NCBI GenBank assembly: GCA_963921825.1
Contig: OY997594.1
Span: 31,602,956 to 31,666,955, forward strand
Direction: 5' to 3'
Source of the DNA: Erodium maritimum
Lineage: Eukaryota > Streptophyta > Magnoliopsida > Geraniales > Geraniaceae
Length of the DNA: 64,000 nt
In this document: positions 42,969-53,720 of the stretch, one piece after another
How the letters are laid out: each line of letters starts with the position of its first letter
Position numbering within the stretch: the first letter of the stretch is position 1
Notes under the pieces: generated by a model
The model's input: the letters and a program-made list of their open reading frames with translations, nothing else
What the model was told of the DNA's origin: nothing
Database searches by the model: none
Made by a program: the position numbers and the translations under genes

Positions 42969-45860
42969 TTTCCCTTTTTATGTTTAATAATATTTTATTC
43001 TATTAGTCTTACATTTCAACTTGTTACAAAATCATAGACCGTAAACAAATCTGTTTCAGTCTAATTAAAAGATTAGAGAATATTTTATTGTATCAACTTT
43101 AACCAGACGGAGAAATTACGAATACTCTTAAACATGTAAATGATTTATGACTCGCTCATAAACATGTAAATGATACGTAATAAATTCATAAAAACATGTA
43201 AATAATTAATAATATGTAATCAAAAGATAGTGTATGCCACTTACCAATTATAATGATTCAATTGGATTGAGTTGCCCAATACTCTTTAAATAATTGAGCA
43301 TCAATTAGTTAGGTTAATTTTGGAATTGACCTAAAAACGGTTAGGTTAATATGGATAAGGGAGATCGGATGGTGGATAGGAGCTGATTATTTTGGTGCAA
43401 AACTCCATACGAACTTTGCAGCAAATGGAAGGAACCCTTTTATTGCTCTACATATATTAAATACAAATTACATCATGAGCTCAATAGATGAGCTCTTTTT
43501 GGATCCCAGCTAGCTATCTTTCCCTTTTGTCTTCTTCCCTTTCAATTACTGGTCTTTTCTTCAGAATCGGCACCGTACCCGTGCATTATTGTTCTCCATT
43601 CTGCGGAGAATAATTTGAACCACGTTTTGTAAATGGTTGTAATTGAACCACACTTGTCAACTGCAAAATGGTATCACTGTTCAGAAAAAATAATATGCAT
43701 GGAGGAAAAAAAACAGAAAGTTAATGTTAACATATCTGTGTAAATTTATCAATTTTCGTATCTCAAATGAGCTAGTCTAAGACTATACACAATGAAATTA
43801 ATCTGATTCGGTCTAATTTTGTTCGAATTAGGTTAAATTTTTGGAAAAGTGATGAAGATTCGACCCGATTCGTAGGTCTATTGTTTTTAGTGTCGCAGTA
43901 GGAATAGACCGATTCGGTATTTTCTTAGTGTATTGTGTAGAATAAAGGGAAAATTTCATTTCAACACCCTACCAAACATTCAATTTTAAAATGATACAAT
44001 GACATAATTTTTCTGCACTTTCATACCTAAACCAAAAATTTAATAACAGTTTCATACACAACTGTCAGATTCTTTTAACTTTTCATCCAAAACAGCTAAA
44101 ACGTCTATAATATCCCCACCCATCACTCAAATTTTCAAACTCATGCCATTGATTTTCAAACATTATTGTTACTTATAAAAGTTATTTGATAATAGACATA
44201 GTTAATATGGTTTGACCCATTTGAAGATGTTCATGTTTATACGACACATTTGACTCGTTGTCACATCATCTTGTAAAATCATACATAATTAAAAGTTTAA
44301 TTTTTTAAATGGTGAGATTCAACTCAGTAAATGTAGTTATTTTAGATATGTCACACCAACAAAGATAAACTATCACAATTATTATCAGCTATCAACAAGT
44401 ATAATGTACAAAAAAAAAAAAATTTGTATCAATAATTTGTGCCATGTTGGCCAAACATCAATAATCAATATACTAAGGAATATTAAGGGCGATAACTTTA
44501 TTGGCCAAAAATAAAAAGAGTTCATGGGGAATTGTTACAAAGAGTACGATGAATGAGTTGGGTACTTCATGGTTAAGAAAGTGTGAAAATAGAATGAAAG
44601 CATATGTAAAGTGATTAAAGAAAAAAAAAACAAGTGTCAAAAATGATTATGTAAATGTGTGATAAAAGTGTTAGGTTATGATGGCCCCTTTGTCCCTGCT
44701 TCCACCCACCACTTAGCAATAAGGTGATTATGGTATTGTTTTCAACTTTGTTGGATCCAAAATGAAAAGCATGCTCTACTACATTTAGCTTAGTTGAGCT
44801 GATAAGATGGAAATGTGGGGGTGGCATTAGGTTTAACTTATTTATACACCCATAGAGTCCCACATTATTCGACTTTTAGTCTACAAAAGTCCAAGGAGAT
44901 AGCTGGATGTTGCATATATATGATCACATTTGGGCCACAAAGATAAGGAAGCATTGCAAGTTGCAACTAGTTGGTAGTGTATCTCAAAACACAGAGTTCA
45001 TTTAATCCTGTAATTTGCAGATCACCTATTGTCGTGGGGTTTCATTTTATTGTGTAATATTTAAATCTTTGTCCATTTAGGTTAATCTGATAGTGAAAAG
45101 CTCTGTGATCACGCAAAAAATATAATCATGTTATTTGTACACTATTCTTACGTTCAAGAACATGTAGTTGTTGGCCAGTTGATCTCTACAATTACCTACA
45201 TATTTAGATTATATAAAAGAATATAACGAATATTACAATTTTATATCTAAATACTAAATCTATACAAATGTACATATATAATTGGTGATAGTATGGAATA
45301 ATTGGTGGTAGTGAAACTCTTGAAATGGCGAGTCTAATTATAGGAGGAAGTGAGGTGGAGATTAGGATGGAAATAAGTGGAAGTTTCTTTTTTAATTAAT
45401 GGAAGTCATGTAAAGAGTGATGATATTAATAAGGTCAAAAAGAATAATTGGATATGATGTGCGTGTTGGGCACTTTAGTTCTTTATTTAGGAAGCTACTT
45501 GGAAATTGTATTAAATTACAAGCAACAATTATCGGTTCGGTTTAGTTGGGAATTAGACGATGACTGTGACAACAAATAGATGGGGAACATTTGATGTATA
45601 CAATTTGATTTGATGTTCAAGCTGTTAGTTCTTGGCTTGATTAGATACTGCTGCAGATTAGATGGTCTTGTGTGGTTGTATTGCTCATTTTTGTTCAGAC
45701 TGCAGATTGAGTGTTGCTCTTTTTGTATTTTTTTTCTCTGTTCTATTTTAAAGCATGCGTAAGGGTTAAACTGTATGATCAAATCGTATGTTAACGATAT
45801 AAAATTATAATTTGCAGGCTTTGAAATAAATTGTGCTCTACAGTGGTACAAATCGGATAG
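42969..45860. other. AT-rich intergenic stretch
   Basis: About 2.9 kb with no gene I can support. Near 43949 GGGAAAATTTCATTTCAACA resembles the GGG-A/T-rich starts of the Mutator-like MITEs further right, but no matching inverted end was found. Short TA-rich and poly(A) runs occur at 44413-44424. Confidence 0.5.
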
Positions 45861-47340
45861 GGGTCCGCATACTAAGTGGATGCTGATTGTATGTTGAATT
45901 GATATTTTGCTGATTTAATTAAATGTTTTAACGTTTTATAAAATTAAAATAAATTCGATAAAAATTATTAATAACGACATAACTTAAAATTAATTTTATT
46001 TATCCCCGAAAAATAACATAAAGTACACAATTGTTGCATACAAAAAAAACTATTCACTAATCGTTGGGATTGAAATACGCTCCAAATCGATCTCATATGT
46101 GCTCAATAAGGTCATTTTGTAGTTCCTAGTGGGTGAAATCATTTGTGACACTAAGTCGAGCATCCAAGCGTGCTTGATATGCCAAAAGACATCCTCGGTG
46201 CCATCGTTCTGGTGGTGTCCATTGTGGCATTTCTAGAGGGGGGGTCGAACTACAATTCTTGATCGCTATATTTGTACCGGTCACGTTCATCCTCTACAAT
46301 CATGTTGTGTAGAATGATACAAGTGTGCATGATATCAGCCACAATAAACTTGCTCCAAACACGAGCGGGACAAGAAATTATGTGCCACCGTGCTTGAAGA
46401 AATCCAAATGCTCGTTCAATATCTTTTTCGAGCACCTTCTTGGACCTTAGCAAACAATTTCTGTTTAGGGATGCCGAATTGACTTCACGAACCGACTCCA
46501 TGATGGGTAAATGTCGTCCACCAAATAATAAGGTATGTCGTACCGATGACCGTTGATCTCGTACTCCACGGAAAGCTCACGTCCTAAGAAAGAATCGTAA
46601 AACAAATGATTGTTGTTGAGGACGTTGATGTCGTTGTTCGACCCAGTCATCCCGAAAAAAGCATGCCAAATCCATTGGCTCCTTGCGATGCAGTTGGACA
46701 ATTTTTCCACTCCCAATGCATGTAGTCAAGACTCCCAATCATGCCGGGAAACCCTCGGTTGTACCCCTATCTGAGTAATCTAGCCAAGTCCTCTAGTGTG
46801 AGTGAACGCTCGTACTCAACACCAAATACCTTTAATGACGACATTGCAAAATCTGCGTAAACATTCGAGTATTGTACTTACCCTAATGCGTAAGGTTTCG
46901 TCCAACGAATCGGCCGAGCACCCATACGCAAGCACCCGTATCGCGGCGGTGCATTTCTGGTACGTTGATAACCCCCAAGCGTTCTGCAGCGTCTAACTTC
47001 TGAACGAGGTAATCGTCATGCTCCGCTACCTTGTCCATCACCCGTTCAAATGGTGGTCGACACATATGGAACCGACACCTAAACATAGCGGGCCCATACA
47101 AGGGCTGACCGGAAAAATCATCCTGTATTAGTTGGTCGTGGGCTTCGAGACAACCTCTCAGAATCTCTCGTCGGGAAGGTTTCCCACGTTCGATCCTCTC
47201 CCTCACAGCCTTGATCCTTGGCATTATTCTCTGTAAGCCTCTATCAACCCTTCGCAGGAGTCATTCTTTAACTAAAAACATTTCCGCTGCCAACTCCTCA
47301 TATGATGGACCGTCATCGACAAACATTTTGTAGAGAGATT
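45861..47340 (-). mobile_element. PIF/Harbinger-type DNA transposon, incomplete
   Basis: The minus strand carries a broken transposase gene with its own TATA-like promoter side (TA-rich region at 47410-47430) and a 3' region ending in a possible terminal inverted repeat, GGGGTCCGCATACTAAGTGG followed by ATGCTG, at 45861. The matching inverted end and a TTA/TAA TSD were not found. The foldback element at 47431 interrupts the upstream side. A trace of the same terminal sequence appears at 60-210. Confidence 0.6.
46058..47326 (-). pseudogene. PIF/Harbinger transposase (DDE_Tnp_4 nuclease), broken
   Basis: Starts MFVDDGPSYEELAAEMFLVK at 47326, then a stop. The ORF resumes with MPRIKAVRERIERGKPSRRE and the N-terminal MFRCRFHMCRPPFERVMDKV, then LVQKLDAAERLG. 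The nuclease follows: WIWHAFFGMTGSNNDINVLN (a catalytic Asp), YDIPYYLVDDIYPSWSRFVK (a second Asp), EKDIERAFGFLQARWHI (Glu block) and IMHTCIILHNMIVEDERDRY. The tail reads LDARLSVTNDFTH and LQNDLIEHI before the stop near 46058. This enzyme cuts and pastes elements with 3-bp TSDs. Frame changes near 46880-46720 and 46490, and several stops, inactivate it. Host-domesticated relatives (ALP1-like) exist, but the damage argues for a dead transposon. Confidence 0.88.
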
Positions 47341-47430
47341 GAGGAGAGAAATTTGGTACAAAAAAGTGTAGCGAAGTTGTAGAAGTGTTGGTGGTTTGAG
47401 AATGAGGTTGTATATATATATATATATATA

Positions 47431-47760
47431 GGGTAGCTATCCAGTAAAAACCACCCTTATTGTGCAAACTACGAACTCACCAGGTGTTGACACGTGGCGC
47501 GCATAGTGCTGATAGTTTGCGCAGCACGGTGCTAATAGTTTGGGACTATTAGCACTGTGCGCCCAAACTATTAGCACTCTGCGCGCCACGTGTCAACGCC
47601 TGGTGAGTTCGTAGTTTGCACAATAAGGTGCGGTGTTTTATATATATATTGTCCACGTGTCAGCATCTGGTGCGCTCTGCTGACATCACTTTGGGGGGAT
47701 CCTATGGCTCTCATGGGTTCGTAGTTTGCACAATAAGGGGGGTTTGTACCTGATACCAAT

Positions 47761-47762
<2 letters not shown>
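47431..47762. mobile_element. Foldback/MITE element inserted in a TA repeat
   Basis: A 332-bp element with (TA)n on both sides. The left end GGGTAGCTATCCAGTAAAAA CC and the reverse complement of the right end GGATTGGTATCAGGTACAAA CC are related inverted repeats, both running into CTTATTGTGCAAACTACGAA. Inside, 47457-47503 and 47580-47627 form long inverted arms (CTCACCAGGTGTTGACACGTGG against CCACGTGTCAACGCCTGGTGAG). A third copy of TTCGTAGTTTGCACAATAAG is at 47718-47737. MITEs that target TA microsatellites are known in plants. The TSD cannot be read because of the TA repeat. Confidence 0.7.

Positions 47763-47798
<36 letters not shown>
47763..47798. repeat. TA dinucleotide microsatellite
   Basis: A run of TA units of about 36 bases; a shorter run of the same repeat lies at 47410-47430 on the other side of the foldback element. 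Confidence 0.9.
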
Positions 47799-47802
<4 letters not shown>

Positions 47803-48210
47803 TAGAATGATGGGTTATATGAATTGAAAAAATTTACCGTTGATTTTCGATTGTTGATCGAATTTTTTTCTTTGAAATTTCACGTGTCACGCCTTGATTA
47901 GCTGCCCTACGACCCGCGACCCGTGCTTCTGAGGCGCGAGTCGCGGGCTGCTGAACGAACCGCAATTTTGCGTTTTGCGGGTCGCAAAAATGATGCCTCA
48001 CAGCGCATCCTCCCGTATCTTGCGAACCGTAAAAATACGGTTCGATTCGCGAGTCGTAACACGAACCACATCGTTGTAGATACTCTTAAAAAAGTTTAAT
48101 TTTCTTTGGTGGATAAAAAAACATTTGATATATACATTTGTCTGTTAGTAATGTTATTGGTTTTATTCAAAACTTAATATCTTGTCCACACGGTCGTCTA
48201 TATATTAGTA

Positions 48211-48702
48211 AGGGATAACTATGGTTCCTAACCTTCTTGAACGTTTCGTTTTGACGTCCTAACCCAGACCAACGTTTCGTTACAGTTCCATACACGAAAG
48301 GTTTGAATTTTTACAAAACCTGATATTAACCGTTCAAATTAACGATTTCGTTAACATAGGAAGTGAAAAGTCGAAACTACAATTCCATTCACGTTAACCT
48401 TTCAGCTCCTCTTTCCCAAAATAATGCATTATTTTGAAATTCAGTGTTGAAAAATTGTTGGATATGTATACTAAGTGTTCTAATTGCATGTTTAATGGGC
48501 ATGGGGAGCTGAAAGGTTAACGTGAATGGAGTTGTAGTTTCGACTTTTCACTTCCTATGTTAACGAAATCGTTAATTTGAATGGTTCATATCAGGTTTTG
48601 TAAAAGTTCTAACCTTTCGTGTATGGAACTGTAACGAAACGTTGGTCTGGGTTAGGACGTCAAAACGAAACGTTCAAGAAGGTTAGGACCCAAAGTTTTC
48701 CC
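48211..48702. mobile_element. Mutator-like MITE with 200-bp inverted arms
   Basis: Left arm AGGGATAACTATGGTTCCTA...CCTTTCAGCTCC (to about 48413) is inverted as GGAGCTGAAAGG...TAGGACCCAAAGTTTTCCC (from about 48505). The arms are about 90 percent identical, around a 90-bp loop. TATTAGTA occurs on both sides (48203-48210 and 48703-48710), an 8-bp (or imperfect 9-bp) TSD fitting Mutator-like elements. No coding capacity. A transcript would fold into a long hairpin. Confidence 0.8.
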
Positions 48703-48717
48703 TATTAGTAGTCAAAA

Positions 48718-49150
48718 GGGTTATTTTCATCTCACTAATCTAATTATGTGGTTTTTTTCATCTCACTACCTAAACTATTTTTTGTGGCACCTCACTACCC
48801 TATAATGCATTTTTTTCACTTTCATACCCTTACTATTTTTTGTGGCATCTCACTACTCTAAAATACATTTTTTGTGGCACCTCACTACCTTAGAATGCAT
48901 TTTTATGACACTAAAAACTGATTATTTTAAAAGAAAATTTGAAAACCAATGGCATGCTTTTGAAAATTTGATTGTTAGTGAGGGGTATTATGGACTTTTT
49001 TAGTGTTTTTATCCAAAAATGGATGGAAAATTGACGGCGGGTATTAAAGCGGAAAAAATGCATTCTAGGGTAGTGAGGTGCCACAAAAAATAGTTAGCGT
49101 AGTGAGATGAAAAAAATCACATAGTTAGAGTAGTGAGATGAAAATAACCC
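48718..49150. mobile_element. Mutator-like MITE
   Basis: Ends GGGTTATTTTCATCTCACTA and, inverted, TAGTGAGATGAAAATAACCC. The arms extend about 100 bp with repeated TTTTTTGTGGCACCTCACTA words. The flanks TAGTCAAAA and TAATAAAAA agree at 7 of 9 bases, an aged 9-bp TSD. It sits 15 bases after the previous MITE. Confidence 0.75.
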
Positions 49151-49186
49151 TAATAAAAATAATTAATTATATTAGTAAAAATAATT

Positions 49187-49201
49187 AACAACTACTACAA
49201 C
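49187..49201. repeat. TSD, left copy, element 49202-50507
   Basis: AACAACTACTACAAC, repeated exactly at 50508-50522. Confidence 0.85.
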
Positions 49202-50507
49202 AATTACATACTAATGCTTAAAAGGACTTGTGCGTCTCTCTCAACCCTGGGGTTTTCCATGTTGCCGCCCCTCCTTCACCGTCGCCTGCACTGCCACCGG
49301 CCACCCATGAAACCTGATCTCCATACCAGCCGCTCCACGTCAAGGAACACGATAGTTGATCGACACCCATACTACATCCCGGTACTATCCCCGGCCACTA
49401 ACGTCCTCTATTGGACCACCGTCCATCTTTCCCATCGATCCCTGGCTGAACCACCGCCTCCCACTGATACCTCCTTGGAGGCTAACTGCCTGGACTCATT
49501 CGGGTCTTCTCTTAGGGTCTCCGATCACCGTACCAAGGGTACCATGCCGACTCCACCGATCACACTCACTCTGGGCAAGATATGTAACACCGTCGTGGAG
49601 TCCGGCACAATTGACGCAACGATCGTGATCCGGGCTGCCTAGGACGCCTCGTTGGCTATCACTGTCCCGGAAACGATTTCGTCAACCCCCTAGTTGGTGA
49701 TCACAAATCAGCCCACTAACACCACCGTAAACCCGAAGGATAGGCCGGAACCGCCTCGTCATCGCCCATAGTCTTTGCCGGATGAACATGTGTCTCAGTG
49801 GCTGAGTATCGTTGGAGGAGTATGCTATTTTGTACCCCGACGATTGGACCCCAATCTCGAGCTCGTAGGGGAGGAAGGAGTTCGGGGAACACATCGGGAC
49901 ATAATGCATGTCCTCGGGTTGTACATGGGGGAACCGTGCCCCCTACTTGTTTTGCAGGTATCCCCGATGAACAGGCCCACCAACAAGAGACGTAGATGAA
50001 ATCCTGGGAGCTAATTAACAGATTCCAGACTAGGCCGGAGGATACAACTATAATGGTCCGGTCAGGGGATGTGGAAGGAGCCCAGGAGCTACAAGTGGAG
50101 GGCCCAAGCCCTCCTAAGGGAAAATGATAGGACCCGGTGGGGGTGGGAAGGCCTATTTAGGGCCTATAACCATAGACCTGGGACGACCGGTGCCTCGAAG
50201 TCTCGGGGAAACCGCACTCAGAGCACGAGGTATTTTTCTTTATGTTAGGTATCATTTTGGTTTGAGTTGGCTAGTTATACGTATCCGCTGGATTATTTAT
50301 TTCTTGTTTTGCATTGTTGAAATGTCGGTAAGCGGATGTAGTGAGTTAGTGTCTACGATCAAAAATAGACTATTTCTACGGGTCCATGAGCGTTGGGCTT
50401 GCTACGGTCGGCCCGGACAAATATCTGGAACCCAAGGCTTTACGCCCTACTTTGTATGATTTTTTGTTCGCAGTAATGCACTTCCCCAATTACTTGTTTC
50501 AAAAGAA
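49202..50507 (+). mobile_element. Retroposed GC-rich unit with 15-bp TSD
   Basis: A 1.3-kb insertion with an exact 15-bp TSD. It starts with a short leader, a Pro/His/Ser-rich open frame (49214-49642) and further GC-rich sequence. It ends ...AGTAATGCACTTCCCCAATT then ACTTGTTTCAAAAGAAA, resembling the TAAT(G/A)...CTTGTT...CAAAA terminus of the 6215-8625 element. I recognise no domain. The reading is broken after 49642 and no endonuclease or RT is present. It is either a member of the ORF1-only LINE-like group, with the zinc knuckle decayed or deleted, or a processed copy of an unknown mRNA. The retroposition itself is well supported; its origin is not. Confidence 0.65.
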
Positions 50508-50522
50508 AACAACTACTACAAC
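50508..50522. repeat. TSD, right copy, element 49202-50507
   Basis: AACAACTACTACAAC, identical to 49187-49201. Confidence 0.85.
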
Positions 50523-50952
50523 TGATAAAGATTCAGTTTGAAAATGACACATTGTCATTCCTTTGTTGATGATAAGTTATAATTTATTTATTTTTATAAA
50601 AGAGAAATACAGAAAAATCGTACTCTAACTTATTCTAACCTATCACCCACACTTGTTTTCAAACAAGTGTATTTATCGGGATTCAAATCTATAACTTCAA
50701 AGAAATATAAGATATTCACCACCACACTAACCTAAGAAGACAAAATAATAAAATTATGATCCATTTGCCTACCTAAAACTCATTTTACCCCTAAAACCCT
50801 AAAAGAAATTGAGTATATAAAATTAAACCCGTCATTTATTCGAACGAGAAAAAAAGAAGGAGAGAATTGAAATTGAAGAAAACTACAAATTGCTTGGATA
50901 AACTTATATTTGTTTGTCTGAAAATAAAAGTCAATTTAATTTTATAATAATT
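50523..50952. other. AT-rich spacer
   Basis: No gene or repeat end recognised between the two retroposed units. Confidence 0.5.
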
Positions 50953-50968
50953 AACAATGGTTTCAATA
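50953..50968. repeat. TSD, left copy, element 50969-53516
   Basis: AACAATGGTTTCAATA, repeated exactly at 53517-53532. Confidence 0.88.
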
Positions 50969-51043
50969 ACCTGCTTAATATTCAAGAAATAATTTTTCTC
51001 ACGTTTTGAGAGCCTACCCTAGCCCTAGTCTGTCCTCGCCGCT

Positions 51044-51375
51044 ATGGAGCTTCCCTCTATCACCACCGCTGCTGCGCCGCCTGGTGTTGTCGGTTTTGAT
51101 GTCCCCGTGTTCGACTGTCCCATCCCATTGACCTCCTTGCAGACTACACTTGGTGCTAGGTTCAAATACGGATGGGAGTGGATGACTATTCCACAACCAT
51201 CGGTGCCTCTCCCTCCTCCTGTTCCCTTTGTGATTTTGTCGACTCCTTGTCTGATCACCATGACCCCTCCTCCCTCTATGCAGGTGCTACCGGCTCTCCC
51301 TACTCCGAGTGGTATGCAAACCCGACCACCATCCTATTCTCCCCTTCCATACGCCTCGGCTTGCCTACTCTGCTA
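51044..51375 (+). pseudogene. 5' coding part of the retroposed unit, unidentified
   Basis: An open frame of 110 residues beginning MELPSITTAAAPPGVVGFDV, with a PLPPPVPF proline stretch, interrupted soon after by the solo LTR at 51381. Beyond the LTR the original frame cannot be followed with confidence: several GC-rich frames overlap, and the apparent ones at 52441-52838 show no known family. I do not recognise this protein. Confidence 0.35.
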
Positions 51376-51380
51376 GTGGC
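51376..51380. repeat. TSD, left copy, solo LTR
   Basis: GTGGC, matching 51931-51935. Confidence 0.85.
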
Positions 51381-51930
51381 TGTCACGCCCCAAATCCGGT
51401 TTTGACCGGACTCGAGACGTGAACTTAAATAAATAATAAATAAAATGATTTAATACCAAAACGAGTCTCAAATAACAGTTTTAAACCTCCAAAACAGCTC
51501 CAAATTCGTCAATAATCCAATACCCATCATTGGTTTTCATCAAAACTTCCACAATTCAAATTAAAAACATCATATGCCACTCATTTTCTCTCCAAAATCA
51601 ACATCCATCAACAAACTTCAAATACCCAAACCAAGTTCATCATTTCTCCTCAAAACCCATGACCCCTCCTCTTAGGAAAAACCAACACAAATATAATTAA
51701 TTCGTTTAGGAATAAGGTTTGACCGAAAAAGACCGAAAGTTGACTTTTCCAAATTTACAGTCATTTGAAAGGGAACGGCCCAACTAAGCTAACTGTAACG
51801 ACGGATAAGCTTTTGGGCCCCGGAAAGGTCCCGAATGACTCCCTGAGTCATCGGTTGACTTTTCCGGCAAAAAGTCAACTCTCGCCGAAAACCTCCGGTT
51901 CGACCGGGATCAACCGGGGCGGTTCTTACA
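51381..51930 (-). mobile_element. 550-bp solo LTR of a gypsy derivative
   Basis: In plus-strand view TGTCACGCCCCAAATCCGGT...CGGGGCGGTTCTTACA, with TSD GTGGC. In sense its first ~180 bases (TGTAAGAACCGCCCCGGTTG, AGTCAACCGATGACT, GTCATTCGGGACCTTTCCGG) and its last ~45 bases match the 2.5-kb gypsy LTRs at 16212 and 34550. The middle is a short AT-rich segment instead of 2.3 kb. It is therefore a solo LTR left by recombination between LTRs of a much shorter, related element, or a compact TRIM-like derivative. Confidence 0.9.
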
Positions 51931-51935
51931 GTGGC
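51931..51935. repeat. TSD, right copy, solo LTR
   Basis: GTGGC, matching 51376-51380. Confidence 0.85.
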
Positions 51936-53516
51936 CTCAGGGGGTTCTCTGGGACCAAAGGGGTCTTTTGGCCTGCAAGGGATACCCCCTAATCCCCCTG
52001 TTGCGGTTGTCTATCGACAACGTTGGGAGAGCCGGGGTTGGGAGCGGTGACGTTCGGAGTCTTTTGCTCTAAGCTACAGGTCCTCTCCCCATGGATCGAA
52101 CCCTAACCCACATCTCAGGGTTCACCACCACCAACACCACGCCCATCATCACCACAACATGGCTCTGGTTCCTGGTAGGCCTGTTGTTGGATCTGGGATC
52201 CCGCCTTATACCCCAAGACATGGAATCCTCCCTCGCCTAAACCGGGGTCCTTCAGAAAGAGCGGCCACGACCTTACTCTGGCGTCTGGGCTCTCTATAGG
52301 ACAGTCTAGGGTTCAACACAAGTCGATCCCGTTGAGGTCTTTGCCTCCTCGTCTATCAATGGGAGTGGTGATGGACGGGATGGAGTACTTGGCGTCTGTC
52401 GAGGTTCTGACGGTGAAGGCCCGGTATTAGGGATGGACTCGTGACGGCTACGGGGTGCATGGGTGCATGTTGGAGACCTCGTCGCAAAGGACCACCCGGC
52501 GCTGGATGTGGATACAGACAAGAACATGCCTTCCCTCCAACGGGACTACATCGGGAGATGCTGCACGACTCGATGGGTCTGTTCAAAGAATTGGCGGGTC
52601 CCCATAACAGGTTACGAGGGAGATGGATGTTATGCCTTCAGTGGATACGGTTAGAAGGCCGGCTAGGTCGGGTCCCTCAAGACGTTACCCGCACTGTCGC
52701 CTCCCTGCATACAGGAAGAGCCTACTACGGGTTGTCCATATGGGAGGACCTTGGCCCCGTAAATGCCGACGTCTGCCAGAGGACCAAGATGGAGCAGGCA
52801 TGGAGCGGGGTGAAGAACTGGTGAATACTGCACCGTGAGTGATGACATTGGACCCGATACCTACTATTAGATTATCTCACCAGGGGGAAGTCGGCACAAC
52901 ACTGGACCCCGATACATAATGTGGGTCCCCAAATACCCGGTTGGGATACTAACCCATGGCCAGTACAAGGCTACCCTCTCCCGTGCTCTTTTGTACACAG
53001 GAAGATTAGGGGGTCGGGATTTGTTCAGCTTACTACCTGGACTGCTGACCCTCTACCCCCCAGCATGGTGGTGTTGGAGGTGGGGGATGCGCTCAGCCAG
53101 CTGAGCAAGGTATTGCAGTCCCAGTCCTTGAGGAAACAGCTGTTGGGAACCTATAGATGGTGGCATCTAGCGTTGAGTGGGACGACTCATCAATAGGGGG
53201 GAAGAAGCCCCGCCAAGAGGAATGAGGCATCGTCGGAGCATCGGGGATTTGCCTTGGGAGGGCTCCCTAGACGATGTTTTGCCTCCCACCATCACTATTA
53301 TCGTCGAGGTCCCTCTAGATCTCCGGTACCCCAACCCATATTCTGTCATTGCCCATAGGGCATCAATTCAAAACCATCGAGGAAGGTTCTACTGTGAAAA
53401 GAATAGCGAACATTCTTAAATGTTCTTGCCCTGTTCTTCGTGGTCAGAGAGTCTCTAATGAACTCTATTGTCTCTAAACGATTTGATTAATGAAATATGC
53501 ACCTTTCGCTCAAACA

Positions 53517-53532
53517 AACAATGGTTTCAATA
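53517..53532. repeat. TSD, right copy, element 50969-53516
   Basis: AACAATGGTTTCAATA, identical to 50953-50968. Confidence 0.88.
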
Positions 53533-53720
53533 TTAATTTTTGATAAATTCATATACGATACACATGTCATACTTAAGCAGTAATTATCTGTTCTTCTTTT
53601 ATGATTTCTTTCACAGTGAAATCAGGATACTCAGTCACATATGTTGTAGGGAATTGCGGGTGGGGAGCTAATATTTTTCATTGATTACTATTGGAGTGTT
53701 AATTATCCTTATATATATAT

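Larger units (their letters stand above)
50969..53516 (+). mobile_element. Retroposed GC-rich unit with 16-bp TSD, carrying a solo LTR
   Basis: A 2.0-kb unit (2.55 kb with the 550-bp LTR inside it) with an exact 16-bp TSD. Sense strand: leader GAGAGCCTACCCTAGCCCTA, then ATG at 51044 opening MELPSITTAAAPPGVVGFDV, GC-rich and Pro-rich with many later frame breaks. It ends ...TGATTAATGAAATATGCACC then TTTCGCTCAAACA, a LINE-type 3' terminus. No zinc knuckle, endonuclease or RT was recognised. The GC-rich ATG-proximal region, size and terminus resemble the ORF1-only element at 6215-8625, but sequence homology is not evident by eye. A processed pseudogene is the alternative. Confidence 0.65.

Noticed and set aside
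43940..44110. Possible further Mutator-like MITE starting GGGAAAATTTCATTTC
   Set aside because: No inverted partner end or duplicated flank was found.
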